NCBI GenBank assembly: GCA_030448185.1
Contig: JAUJNL010000011.1
Location: 39,112-103,111, forward strand
Source of the DNA: Cytophagales bacterium
GTDB taxonomy: Bacteria; Bacteroidota; Bacteroidia; Cytophagales; 172606-1
DNA length: 64,000 nt
Direction of reading: 5' to 3'
The notes beneath the pieces were generated by a model that did no database searches, was not told the DNA's origin, and saw only the letters and a list, made by a program, of their open reading frames with translations. The translations under genes and the position numbers were made by a program. Numbering within the stretch: position 1 is the first letter of the stretch; the number at the start of each line of letters is the position of its first letter. Shown here piece after piece: positions 9,129 to 18,820 of this stretch.

Positions 9129-10580
9129 ATGGAACCGACAGACAAAGAGACTAATTCCCGCCGCCAATTCCTTCAGAAGAGTGTAATGGCGGCCAGCAGC
9201 TTTTTTATAGTGCCCCGGCACGTACTGGGCAAAGGTTACCTTGCCCCCAGCGATAAACTGAACATAGCCGGTATCGGGGTAGCCGGCAAAGGCTTTTCCG
9301 ACGTGAATAATGCTTTTAACAATGGAGCAAATAATATTGTAGCCCTCTGCGACGTAGACTGGGACCACGCCAAGGAGCAGTTCGCCAAACACCCTACAGC
9401 TAAAAAATACAAGGACTTCCGGGAAATGCTGGACAAGGAAGGCAAATCCATTGATGCAGTCACCGTATCCACGGCCGACCATACCCACGCCGTAGCCGCC
9501 CTAGCCGCTATGCAGCTCGGCAAACACGTGTACGTGCAAAAGCCCCTGACTCATAATATTTACGAAGCCCGTATGCTTACGGAAGCAGCCCGTAAATACA
9601 AGATTGTTTCCCAGATGGGTAACCAGGGAGCTTCACACCCCGACCAGAAGCAGATGATTAAGTGGTTGAATGAAGGCATAATCGGACCAGTACATACGGT
9701 TCACGTATGGACCAACCGCCCCGTGTGGCCGCAGGGTATTCCCGTACCTCCTCCAGCCGGACAAGTACCCTCCACACTAGACTGGGATTTATGGCTGGGT
9801 CCGGCTACCAAAGTGGGTTATACTCCGGCGTATCATCCGTTCAAGTGGCGGGGCTGGTGGAATTTTGGTACTGGTGCCCTCGGCGACATGGGTTGTCACC
9901 TGATCGACCCGCCCTTCCGGGTGCTGGGCCTCGGCTACCCGACCGAAGTGGAAGCCAGTGTAGGATCGGTGTTCGTGAAAGACTGGACGCCGGAGTACAT
10001 TCCGGAGGGTTGCCCGCCGTCTTCCCATGTACAATTTAAGTTTCCAGCTACGGCTCTTAACAAATCCGAGGTAATCATGACTTGGTCGGATGGCGGTATC
10101 CGTCCGTTCCGTCCCGATATTATTCCACCCGATGCCGAGCTAAGTGATCCAGGTGGCGCCAATGGGGTGTACATGATCGGGACCAAAGGCGTGATGACCT
10201 GCGGTGCGTACGGGGCTAATCCAAAAGTATTCCTCAACAACAAACAAATACTGGAGCACAAAGGGGAAACCGTGCAAGCGCCGGAGTGGGGCCACAACCT
10301 GGCTTGGCAGGAAGCCTGCAAGGCGGGTTTCAACAGTGATAAACACAAAGCTCTGACATCTTCTTTTGATTACGCCGGACCACTGACCGAAACGGTACTG
10401 ATGGGGAACCTGGCCATCCGCAGCTATGATATCCGTACTCCGAAAGCTGACGGTAAGAGCTTTAACTATCCCGGTCGCAAGAAACTCCTATGGGATGGTA
10501 AGAACATGAAGATCACCAACTTCGATGAGGCCAATCAGTTCGTGAAACGGGAATATCAGAACGGCTGGAAACTAGCCTAA
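9129..10580 (+). CDS. Tat-exported Gfo/Idh/MocA family oxidoreductase
   Basis: A 483-residue NAD(P)-dependent oxidoreductase-like protein. The N-terminus has a twin-arginine signal (SRRQFLQKSVMAASSFF), so it is probably exported folded with its cofactor. The Rossmann fold follows with LNIAGIGVAGKG, then YKDFREMLDKEGKSIDAVTV and the MQLGKHVYVQKPLTHN motif that carries the catalytic-region lysine and proline of the family. The C-terminal half (MGCHLIDPPFRVLGLG) matches the large Gfo/Idh/MocA proteins found near glycan-degradation genes of Bacteroidota, some of which are GH109-like. Substrate is unknown. It is transcribed away from rhaM and ends before a strong terminator at 10690. Confidence 0.9.
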   Translation: MEPTDKETNSRRQFLQKSVMAASSFFIVPRHVLGKGYLAPSDKLNIAGIGVAGKGFSDVNNAFNNGANNIVALCDVDWDHAKEQFAKHPTAKKYKDFREMLDKEGKSIDAVTVSTADHTHAVAALAAMQLGKHVYVQKPLTHNIYEARMLTEAARKYKIVSQMGNQGASHPDQKQMIKWLNEGIIGPVHTVHVWTNRPVWPQGIPVPPPAGQVPSTLDWDLWLGPATKVGYTPAYHPFKWRGWWNFGTGALGDMGCHLIDPPFRVLGLGYPTEVEASVGSVFVKDWTPEYIPEGCPPSSHVQFKFPATALNKSEVIMTWSDGGIRPFRPDIIPPDAELSDPGGANGVYMIGTKGVMTCGAYGANPKVFLNNKQILEHKGETVQAPEWGHNLAWQEACKAGFNSDKHKALTSSFDYAGPLTETVLMGNLAIRSYDIRTPKADGKSFNYPGRKKLLWDGKNMKITNFDEANQFVKREYQNGWKLA

Positions 10581-10689
10581 GGCTTTTAATTTCGATATTC
10601 GATGTTCGAAGTTCATAAAGAGTTGGCTTGTTGCTTGTCTTTAGCAAATGACATCTATAAAGCAGGCGTCTAGTCTGTGGGAATGTACT

Positions 10690-10718
10690 GGCGCGGAAGA
10701 AACTTCCGCGCCTTTTTT
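10690..10718 (+). terminator. Rho-independent terminator after the Gfo/Idh/MocA gene
   Basis: Arms GGCGCGGAAG and CTTCCGCGCC pair perfectly around a three-base loop and are followed by six T residues. It lies about 110 bp past the stop at 10580. Confidence 0.9.
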
Positions 10719-10771
10719 ATACCAGGCACTTAGTTCCGGAATTTGAAGTAAGACGGGCCAGAGGTGCTTTG

Positions 10772-10802
10772 ATAGTCGCCACTCGGCTGAGGCTAAGCGA
10801 CT
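10772..10802. repeat. Single REP copy related to the MITE arms
   Basis: The sequence beginning ATAGTCGCCACTCGG and ending GGCTAAGCGACT matches the MITE arm at 12114-12143 (ATAGTCGTCACTCGC ... GGCAAGCGACT) at most positions. It is a lone imperfect palindrome about 100 bp upstream of the IS5-type element. Confidence 0.6.
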
Positions 10803-10871
10803 GGCCAGTATGAATTTGATACCCGTTATTCGATGTGCGCTTCTGCCAGTTAAAGTTTATTTATAGTTATT

Positions 10872-11905
10872 AGAGAATATGTTGAATTAAATTGGTAAAC
10901 TCCCGCGTGCGAGCAAACTTTGGGGATGAAATACGAACAATGGTTAACGAATCCGACTCGTTGTAAGGCCATGACTGGTTACAGTGTGGAAGCCTTTCAA
11001 GAGTTAGTGCCCTATTTCGAGCAAGCCCACAACGAGTATTTGAGCCGGTATCATCTCAACGGGAAGCGTCGAAGCGGCTTACGCCAGTTTGTGCTCTATG
11101 CCAATAGCCCTTTACCTTCAGTAGCCGAACGGTTAGCTTTCATTCTATCCTACTGCAAACTCAATCCCTTGCAAGAACAACATGCAGACCTGTTTGGTAT
11201 CGAGCAGCAGCAGTGTGTAATGTATTTGTGCACGGATTGCAAGTGATTCTGGATAAAAGTCTGGCCTTAGCCCAAGCAGTACCCGCTCAGACCGATGCCC
11301 AATTACAAACCGTTTTAGCTGCTAGTAAGGCTCACTCAACTGATGATCCGGTCAGTAAACATCTGTTGCACGAGGGAGTAGAACGAGAAATTCCCCGTCC
11401 CCAAGACCCCGATGCGCAACAAACCCATTACAGTGGCAAAAAGAAGAATCATACCATTAAGCATGCGTTAGTGGTTAATTCTTTGTGCCTGGTCTTGTTT
11501 GTAAGTGCCACCGTTACGGGTAAAACCCACGATAAGAAGCTGGCCGATACGCACTATTCGATTCCTAAAGGCTTTACCCTCTGGCAAGATACCGGCTATC
11601 AAGGCTACCGTCCCGAAGGCGTAACCATTCAGCAACCGATGAAAAAGCCGCGTGGTAAAGAACTGACAGCTCAGCAGAAACAAACCAACCGGATTGTTTC
11701 CGCTTTTCGGGTCCGCATTGAACACGCCATCGGCAGTATCAAACGCTACCGCATTCTCAAAGACGAGTGTCGTTTGCGTAAAAACCAGTTTACCCATAAA
11801 ATCTTCCTGACCTGTGCCGCCTTGCATAATTTTAGGCTTCGATTCCACCCCTTTCACTATGAAGTTACTTACTCGGCTCTATAAAACTAAATCAACATAT
11901 TCTCT
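10872..11905 (+). mobile_element. IS5-family insertion sequence (two-frame transposase, 3-bp TSD)
   Basis: The left end AGAGAATATGTTGA at 10872 is matched by its reverse complement ending at 11905; about 19 of 22 terminal bases agree. The element is flanked by ATT at 10869-10871 and ATT at 11906-11908, a 3-bp target duplication typical of the ISL2/IS427/IS1031-type groups. The clean ends and duplication point to a fairly recent insertion. It lies between the Gfo/Idh/MocA gene and the rhamnulose aldolase gene. Confidence 0.88.
10926..11884 (+). CDS. IS5-type transposase, expressed across a -1 frameshift
   Basis: The first frame (ATG at 10926) encodes the N-terminal part ending GIEQQQC before its TGA; the second frame joins with the CNVFVHGLQVIL stretch at about 11213 and runs to 11884. 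Joining needs a -1 shift in the GAGCAGCAGCAG run near 11202-11213. Several IS5 groups use programmed frameshifting, so this may be normal. The second part has HYSGKKKNHTIKHALVV, the DTGYQGY catalytic region and RVRIEHAIGSIKRYR, typical of DDE transposases of this group. Where relatives have D in a D-G/A-T-E-R-P motif, this protein reads HEGVEREIPRP, so the first catalytic aspartate may be replaced by glutamate. Confidence 0.82.
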
Positions 11906-11934
11906 ATTCTAACCACAAACTTTACAAATCTATA

Positions 11935-12204
11935 ATATTGAAAACTCAGTAAACATTGTAAAATACTGATAATCATAGAGATAATGAATTTTACCAGTCG
12001 CTTGCCTCCGGCGAGTGACGACTATCAAAGGGCCTCCGGCCCGTTTTATGGGAAGACGGAACTTATCCAGTAGGTTGTATTGCTCTCTTTCCCGCAGGCG
12101 AGACGCCTGCTCCATAGTCGTCACTCGCCGGAGGCAAGCGACTGCCCTTCACTATAGGAATACTACTCAACTATTTATCTCTTTTACTGAGTTTTCAGTA
12201 TAAT
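11935..12204. repeat. Palindromic MITE with nested REP arms
   Basis: The outer ends share TGAAAACTCAGTAAA in inverted orientation (left from about 11939, right near 12183-12197). Inside are two perfect 30-base inverted arms at 11996-12025 and 12114-12143, starting AGTCGCTTGCCTCCGG on the left. The whole 270 bp can fold into one long cruciform. It has no open frame of note. Related pieces lie at 10772-10802 (arm only) and about 33600-33713 (outer end). Confidence 0.8.
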
Positions 12205-12476
12205 AGGTCATTCTTCTGATTAACTTCCTTTCGGATTAATGCGGTTCCAGTCATTTTCCTTTTCTCCATTGATTCTTTTAAGGAGACACGTTACTTTTTG
12301 GCATCGCCCCAAAGAATCCTGAAAGGATCAGCGAAGCTAACGTAACCAAAGGTCTAGGCATCAACACGCTTCCCCGCATGGAATTTTTGTTCTTTTATTT
12401 TTTGATTCTCTCACCTCAACTTCCCATTTGTTCTTACTTTTTTCCGGGAAAGAGGTGAGTAGGTAGTGCAGCAATG

Positions 12477-14609
12477 TTACCTCGGAAATACCGTGGCTAT
12501 GCCTCCATCCACGTTAAGCAGGTTGCCGGTTGATTTACCCAGCAAGCCTCCTACAAAGGCAAAGCAGGCATTGGCAATGTCCCCGGGCAGAATAACCTCA
12601 TTGAGTAGGGTTCGTTTGGCGTAGTAGGCGGGCAGTTCTTCCACGGTGACCCCGTAGGCTTTAGCCCGTCCTTCGGCCCAGCCGCTCTGCCAGATCTTAC
12701 TGTCGGCAATGACCGCATCCGGATTGACCACATTTACCCGGATTTTTTCGGGGCCTAGTTCGGCCGCCAGCAGGCGCGACATATGCAGTTGGGCCGCTTT
12801 CACCGTACCATAGGCCACGTTATTGGGACCGGCCATCAGGCCATTTTTACTGACGATATTCAGGATATCGCCCCCGGTGCGCTGCTTCCGGAGCACCTCG
12901 ACGCCGTGCTTGCTTACCAGGAACTGTCCCTTCTGCATGACATTATACAGCAGGTTCCAATCGGCTTCGGTATGGTCGGTCAGGGGCTTGGATATACTCA
13001 AACCGGCGCAGTTGACGATAATATCTACCCCGCCAAACTGCAGCGCAATCGCTTTAAATGCTTCCACCGTGGATTGTTCCGAAGAAACGTCCAGGGTAAC
13101 ACCGGCAACCATGTCTTTCCCGAAGCGTTGCACGAATTCACCCTGGACTGTTTCCAGCCTTTCGGCGTCGTTATCATTCAATAATACGCAGGCTCCTTCT
13201 TCCGCAAACTTTTTTGCAATAGCCTTGCCGATGCCGCCTCCGCTGCCCGTAATCAGGGCAATTTTACCGGATAAGGGCTTGGGTTTGGGCATCCGCTGCA
13301 GTTTGGCTTCTTCCAGCAGCCAGTACTCAATATTAAAGGCTTCCTGAGCCGGTAGGGCTACATAATCCGATACGGCTTCGGCGCCCCGCATCACATTGAT
13401 GGCGTTGGTGTAAAACTCACTGGCCACCCGGGCGGTTTGTTTATCCTTGGCAAAGCTGAACATGCCCACTCCCGGATACAGGATAATCACCGGATTGACA
13501 TCCCGCATGGCCGGACTATTGGGGTGCTTACACTTTTCGTAATAACTGGCATACAAAGTGCGGTACGCCTCAAAGGCAGGTTCCAGGCGGGTACGGATCG
13601 CCTGGGCATCGGACAGATCTTCCTCCGGAGACAGCGTGAGCACCAGGGGAGAAATTTTAGTGCGCAGGAAATGGTCCGGACAAGAGGTACCCAGCGGAGC
13701 CAGCCGGTCCAGGTCATTGGAGTTAATAAACTGAAGTACTCTTTGGTCGTCGGTAAAGTGACCGATCATTAGGGTTTTCTCTGAGCACAATCCCCTCAAT
13801 ATCGGAGCCAGGGCGGTTGCCTGCGCTTTACGGAGGGCGGCGGGTTGAGATTCCAGGCGGACTCCGCCAAACACCGGACCCCGTTTGCCGTAATTTTCTT
13901 CCAGAAACGCAGCGTACTTTTCAACCACTTCCAGCGTATTGATGTAGCTTTTGTAGGCCGTATCACCCCGGGTAAATAGTCCGTGACCGCCGAGCATAAT
14001 CCCTTTTAAGTCAGGATTTTCTTTTACGCAGGCTTCGAGTTTCAGGGCCAGGTCAAAACCGGGGCGCTGCCAGTCTACCCAGCCAATCTGTCCATTAAAC
14101 AGCTCCTGATTGATTTGCTTGCCATCTTTGGCCGCCGCGATGGCAATGGCCGCATCGGGGTGCAGGTGGTCAATGTGCTTATAGGGCAATAATGCGTGCA
14201 AGGGCGTATCAATGGAAGGCGCTTTGGAGTTCAGGTCAAAAATGCAGTAATTAAACAGGTCCACCATTTCATCTTCAAAGGCCAGTCCGCGATACACTTT
14301 TTTCAACTTATGCAATCGTTCCAGGTATAATGCGGCAAGTCCGCTCTTCTTGAGTGTTCCCAGGTCGCCCCCGGAGCCTTTTACCCACATGACATCTACC
14401 AACTGGCCGGACAATGGATCTTTTTCGAGGGTCTTTACGCTGGTATTGCCGCCGCCAAAATTGGTCAGACGCAGATCAGCTCCCAGCAGATTGGAACGGT
14501 ATATCAGCAAAGCTACTTCATCACCACTCAGGGAAGCGGCGGTGGATTCATCCCAGAGGTAGCTCACAAATTGAAAGGTCGATTCAATATTTTGCATAGG
14601 AATAAACAA
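12477..14609 (-). CDS. rhaE: Bifunctional rhamnulose-1-phosphate aldolase / lactaldehyde dehydrogenase (SDR)
   Basis: An intact 710-residue protein. Residues about 20-420 form a class II (zinc) aldolase domain with RLTNFGGGNTSVK, HPDAAIAIAAAKDG and LGGHGLFTRGDTAYKSY, which would split L-rhamnulose-1-phosphate into DHAP and L-lactaldehyde. From about residue 450 a short-chain dehydrogenase domain begins with KIALITGSGGGIGKAIA; it has VNCAGLS and the catalytic YxxxK as VAYGTVKAAQ, and would oxidise lactaldehyde. The two-domain form matches RhaEW/YuxG-type proteins of Bacillus and many Bacteroidota. It is divergent from a GntR regulator across a 425-bp gap. No rhamnose isomerase or kinase is visible in this window. 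Confidence 0.93.
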   Translation of the reverse strand: MFIPMQNIESTFQFVSYLWDESTAASLSGDEVALLIYRSNLLGADLRLTNFGGGNTSVKTLEKDPLSGQLVDVMWVKGSGGDLGTLKKSGLAALYLERLHKLKKVYRGLAFEDEMVDLFNYCIFDLNSKAPSIDTPLHALLPYKHIDHLHPDAAIAIAAAKDGKQINQELFNGQIGWVDWQRPGFDLALKLEACVKENPDLKGIMLGGHGLFTRGDTAYKSYINTLEVVEKYAAFLEENYGKRGPVFGGVRLESQPAALRKAQATALAPILRGLCSEKTLMIGHFTDDQRVLQFINSNDLDRLAPLGTSCPDHFLRTKISPLVLTLSPEEDLSDAQAIRTRLEPAFEAYRTLYASYYEKCKHPNSPAMRDVNPVIILYPGVGMFSFAKDKQTARVASEFYTNAINVMRGAEAVSDYVALPAQEAFNIEYWLLEEAKLQRMPKPKPLSGKIALITGSGGGIGKAIAKKFAEEGACVLLNDNDAERLETVQGEFVQRFGKDMVAGVTLDVSSEQSTVEAFKAIALQFGGVDIIVNCAGLSISKPLTDHTEADWNLLYNVMQKGQFLVSKHGVEVLRKQRTGGDILNIVSKNGLMAGPNNVAYGTVKAAQLHMSRLLAAELGPEKIRVNVVNPDAVIADSKIWQSGWAEGRAKAYGVTVEELPAYYAKRTLLNEVILPGDIANACFAFVGGLLGKSTGNLLNVDGGIATVFPR

Positions 14610-15034
14610 TAAATTGTAGAAAGTTGGGACTAATTTTGGAGTTCACACCTGCTTTTCCTTCCTGTACTTACCTGTAAAGGCGTAATTTAGGTTATGGTAA
14701 GTAAATGGACAGTTGAAAATGGATCATTGGCAATTAGTAATAATTTACTTTTTAAACATTTATTTATATTCCGTTTTATACTTCATCCCATCTTGGTACT
14801 TAAATGCTAAATATTACGGGTTAGATGAAAAGGTTTTTAGAGACCTTTGGGAAAACCATAAAACGAGGTCCGTTGGGTTATTGACAAGTATTTATACCAG
14901 TCCGTTGAGCATTCAAAATTTAAGTACTCGGCCTGCATGAATTATGAAATGGTTTCCAGGTAAAGGTTTTGTATACAGCGACTTATCCATTTTCAATTAT
15001 CCATTTACTTGCCATTCCCTGAACAAGCAGCCTC
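14610..15034. promoter_or_regulatory. Divergent promoter region between rhaE and gntR, with a flanking inverted repeat
   Basis: This 425-bp gap must hold both promoters and probably the operators of the GntR regulator. Its main feature is a pair of 29-base inverted repeats at 14696-14724 and 14985-15013 that agree at 26 positions (core TTGAAAATGGAT). They enclose about 260 bp that include a 75-codon frame (14713-14940) with no recognisable homology. I cannot tell whether the pair is a small inserted element or two halves of a looping operator. Confidence 0.5.
14696..15013. repeat. 29-bp imperfect inverted repeat pair
   Basis: The left arm begins GGTAAGTAAATGG and ends GAAAATGGAT (14696-14724). 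The right arm (14985-15013) is its reverse complement with three mismatches. The right arm ends 21 bp before the ATG of the regulator. Confidence 0.75.
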
Positions 15035-16045
15035 ATGTATCAGCTTAAGTTTAACCCCACTGATAAAACACCAAAGTACAAGCAGATTGTACAGTCGGTA
15101 ATCGCCGATATTGAAAAGGGTACTTTGAAAAAAAACGACCAGTTACCCTCCATCAGTGAGTTAAGCGAAGAGTATTACCTGGCCCGGGATACGGTAGAAA
15201 AAGCATACCGGGAGTTGAAGGAACGCGGCTATATCACCTCCGTCCAGGGAAAGGGGTATTATGTGATCGGCAGCGACAGTAACAAGCTCAAAATCCTGCT
15301 GGTGTTTAATAAACTGAGTTCGTATAAGAAGATTATCTATTACGCTTTTCTCAACACGCTTGGTGACCGGGCCAAGGTAGACCTGCACATTCACCATTAC
15401 AACGCAGCCCTTTTTAAAGAAATCATCGAAAACAACCTGGGGAAATACAATTATTACGTGATCATGCCCCACTTCTGCCAGGAAACCGACAAGGCAGATT
15501 ACGTCAAAATTATCAAAAGCATTCCGGCCGAAGAACTCGTGCTGCTGGATAAAGACCTGCCCGAGTTGCAGTCTGAGCACCTGGCCGTCTACCAGGATTT
15601 TGAGAAGGATATTTTCAATGCACTGGAATCAGCGGAAGATCTGCTGGCTAAGTACCAGAAACTAATCATCGTTTTTCCGGGTGACGGCAATTACCCGGGA
15701 GAGATCGTAAAAGGCTTCCGCCTGTTCTGCATTCTGCACAAAAAGGAATTCGCCATCATTGAAAATGCCTACGACGAAGTGCTTAAACCCGGTACCGCCT
15801 ATGTAGCCCTGGAAGAAACCGACCTAGCCGAACTAGTCAAAAAAGTCCGCCAATCCAGTTATCTGCTGGGCCGCGAAATTGGCATTATCTCCTTTAACGA
15901 AACGACACTCAAGGAACTTTTAGCCATCACTGTCATCACCACTGATTTTGAAACTATGGGCCGGATGACCGCTACCCTGCTGCTGGATAACAAACGCATC
16001 AAGGTCCGCAATGCCTTCCGCATGATCCGGCGCAGTTCGCTATAA
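15035..16045 (+). CDS. GntR-family transcriptional regulator with LacI-type sensor domain
   Basis: A 336-residue regulator. Residues 1-75 are a GntR winged helix-turn-helix (YKQIVQSVIADIEKGTLKK, then LPSISELSEEYYLARDTVEK and GYITSVQGKGYYV). The remaining part (about 85-330) resembles the periplasmic-binding-protein sensor of LacI-type regulators (IGIISFNETTLKELLAITV, GRMTATLLLDNKRIKV). This hybrid layout is common for sugar regulators of Bacteroidota. Its position, divergent from rhaE, suggests it controls the rhamnose genes with rhamnose or a phosphorylated intermediate as effector; this is inference. A terminator follows at 16078. Confidence 0.9.
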   Translation: MYQLKFNPTDKTPKYKQIVQSVIADIEKGTLKKNDQLPSISELSEEYYLARDTVEKAYRELKERGYITSVQGKGYYVIGSDSNKLKILLVFNKLSSYKKIIYYAFLNTLGDRAKVDLHIHHYNAALFKEIIENNLGKYNYYVIMPHFCQETDKADYVKIIKSIPAEELVLLDKDLPELQSEHLAVYQDFEKDIFNALESAEDLLAKYQKLIIVFPGDGNYPGEIVKGFRLFCILHKKEFAIIENAYDEVLKPGTAYVALEETDLAELVKKVRQSSYLLGREIGIISFNETTLKELLAITVITTDFETMGRMTATLLLDNKRIKVRNAFRMIRRSSL

Positions 16046-16412
16046 TCCGAGCAATACTTAGCATGGTCGTGTATACGCCCTGAACCCACTCAAAGGCAGA
16101 TTCAGGGATTTTTTGTGCCCGGCCTGGAAGCACAGCTACCAGCGGGCATTTTAGTTTTCCTGAAAACTTACACCTGCCCTCCTGATTCATCCCTCTTTTG
16201 TTCCCCTTAATCAGCTTGGTTAGGAAGCTAATCTAAGCAGACCTACATATCCACTTACTTAAGCGGCCTATTTCTGATAAAGAATAAAGCATTACTCAGT
16301 TTGCCCAAAATTAGTGGTGCTTACTGCCTAATAAAAGAAAAACACTACTACAACGATTCCTGCATTTCAAGCCAATAACCGGGCAAAAGCAATTTTATGG
16401 ATCATCACCAGT
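16046..16412. other. Intergenic region between the regulator and the histidine kinase
   Basis: It contains the terminator at 16078-16114 and the upstream region of the sensor kinase. No gene or repeat is recognised in the rest. Confidence 0.4.
16078..16114 (+). terminator. Terminator after the GntR gene
   Basis: CCCTGAA at 16078-16084 pairs with TTCAGGG at 16101-16107, followed by ATTTTTT. The loop is 16 bases, so the structure is moderate in strength. Confidence 0.65.
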
Positions 16413-18738
16413 ATGGCACTTAAAAGATTTGTATTCCTTACTTTAATTCTGCCACTGGCACTGTTTCTATTGGGCTGTCTGCCGGTTAGCGCCCAGGAAA
16501 GTAAGTCTGAAAAAAAGCAGGCAGTTCACCCGGATGCAGCAGCCGTTCAACGGCTGCTGCAGTTAGCCGATGATTCCAGTATAACCAATTTAAAGCAGGC
16601 ATTAATTTATGCCAAAGAGGCTTTACATACTGCCGGGGAGAAAAAATACCTGAAAGGTCAGGCAGACGCGTATCTCAGAGTGGCTGATCTTACCATTGCG
16701 ATTGGTAACAGCGATTCAATTAGTACGCTTTGCCAAAGAGCTATGGAATTATACCAGCACCTTAAAGACCCGGAAGGGGTGGCAGCTTGCCAGGCTACCA
16801 GGGGCTATTACGCTTATTTGCACGGCAATCTTGCGGAGGCCAGAAAATATTATTTGCCCTCCCGGCAGTATTATCAGTCGGTAAAAGATCCTAAGGGGCT
16901 GGCCCGGCTTCAGAATGAATTCGGTTTGCTTCACTGGACCGAGGGCAACTACCCGGCGGCCCTGACCTGTTTTCAGCAGGCCATACTCATTTACGAGAGA
17001 ATCAATGACCGTAAATCTTATTCGTACGCCGAAAACAATCTGGGTCTCATTTACCTGGACCTTCGCCAGGATTCACTGGCTTTACGGCATTTTCACCGCA
17101 GCCTGGCTATGGACCAAGCCAGGGGAGATGAGATTGGGATAAGCCTTGCTTACGGGAACATAGGGGAAGCCTATCAACATCTGAAAAAGGACTCACTGGC
17201 GCTGTACTATTTCCAGCAATCTTTAACATTAAGCCGGGCGCCAGGAAAGTCAGGAAGGTATTGCCTTCTGCCTTAAAAGCATCGGCTTGCTCAAGGTTAG
17301 TCAGCAACGGTATTCGGAAGGGCTTGCCCATCTGCTTGAAGCTTATCATGTGTATCATACCATTGATTACAAAGAAGGTATGGCACACTGCCTTTCAGGC
17401 ATCGCCGATGCCTATGAACGCACCGGGCAATTATCCTTGGCACTTATGCAAGCTAAAGAGTGTCTGCATTTAGCCCGGGAGCTTAATTCCAAACTGCTCA
17501 TCAGCCAGGCCTCCGGTATTCTGGCAAAGGTCTACAAAAGGCAACGTGACTATCCAAAGGCGCTGGAATACTTTGAACTTTTCCACCTGTATCAGGATAG
17601 TTTGCTGGATGCGGAGAATATCCGTCAGCTTGAGGGCTTACGGTTTTCTTTTCAACTCGATAAAAAAGAAGTAGAAAACGGTAAACTCCGTCAGGAACAA
17701 GCCCTGCAGGAAGCCCGTTCCCAGAAACAACTCATGCTGATGCTGCTTACCGGGGGCGGTTTACTAGTGACCTTGCTGATCATGGTACTACTTTGGAAAA
17801 GCAATCAGTCAAGGAAACGGACTAACCTGCTGCTGACCCGGCAGAAAGATAGTATTGGTCAGCAAAACGCTTCTCTGGCCGCACTTAATACGAAGATCTC
17901 GCAGCAGCGCGACCACCTATGGAAGCTACACCGGGAATCTGAACAGCATAAAGCGCAGATCCTGTGTCAGAATGAAGCTCTCAGCGTCACCAATGAGAAA
18001 CTTTCGGAGCTGGACCGGGAAAAGGATGGCCTGATGAGTGTGGTGGCCCACGATTTGAGAGCCCCTCTGAACCGTACCATCGGCCTAACCCAGCTCATCC
18101 GCCTGACCGGTTCCTTGAACGACGAACAGGAAAATCTCCTGCAACTGATCGAGAAATCAGCCAGAGAAGGTGGCTACCTGATCAACGACCTGCTCACGCT
18201 GAGTTATGAGCAGCAAGCCGGGCATAAGGTCACACTTTCGCAGATCTGCTTACCTGATTGGATAGAGACCCTGCTCATTGGCTTCAGACCTCAGGCCGAG
18301 GCAAAATCTATTGAACTTCATTACCAAAAACCGGCTGCGGCTTGTCTTATTGATACCAATGAGGAAGCGCTTACCCGCATTCTGGATAACCTGTTATCCA
18401 ACGCCCTGAAGTTTACCCAACCCGGCAAAAACGTGTTCGTTACGCTGAGTACTTCCCCGGATGGCATTCGCATTTCCGTCCTTGACGAAGGGCCCGGCAT
18501 TAGTCCCGAAGAACAACAGAAACTGTTTAAGAAATTTCAGAAACTCACGCCCCGGCCTACCGGCAACGAAAGCTCTACTGGATTAGGGCTGGCCATTGTC
18601 AAAACCCTGTCCGAAAAAATTGGCGGGGAAATCAGTGTACAAAGTGAGCTGGGTAAGGGTACTCAGTTTACCTTATTCATTCCGCAGTCCTTGTGTGAAC
18701 AAACGGATACGCACACATTAAATTTATCTGCGAATTAA
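16413..18738 (+). pseudogene. TPR-containing sensor histidine kinase, one frameshift
   Basis: The gene reads as one protein of about 775 residues if the frame changes once near 17240. The N-terminus is a signal peptide (FVFLTLILPLALFLLGCLPVSAQ). Tetratricopeptide repeats follow to about residue 420 (for example YSYAENNLGLIYLDLRQD). A transmembrane segment (LLTGGGLLVTLLIMVLLW) and a coiled coil lead to the HisKA box (SVVAHDLRAPLNRTIG, phospho-accepting His) and HATPase motifs ILDNLLSNALKFT, VLDEGPGIS and STGLGLAIVK. The shift lies in a GC-rich stretch (CCGGGCGCCAGG) where one base seems added or lost. With all catalytic motifs otherwise intact, a sequencing error is as likely as real inactivation. 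No adjacent response regulator is seen. Confidence 0.85.
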
Positions 18739-18820
18739 TTTCGCAAGACCTGCCTTAAACACGTTGCTTAAAACCGGAATTTTAGTAACATTCCGATTGT
18801 AAAATTAACCGGTTTACGCA

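Noticed and set aside
11202..11246. Inactivating frameshift in the IS5-type transposase
   Set aside because: Several IS5 groups use programmed -1 frameshifting, and the element has clean ends and a target duplication, so it was not called a pseudogene on this ground.
14713..14940. A 75-codon rightward frame between rhaE and gntR
   Set aside because: It has no recognisable homology, overlaps the inverted repeat arm and lies in a divergent promoter region; not called as a gene.
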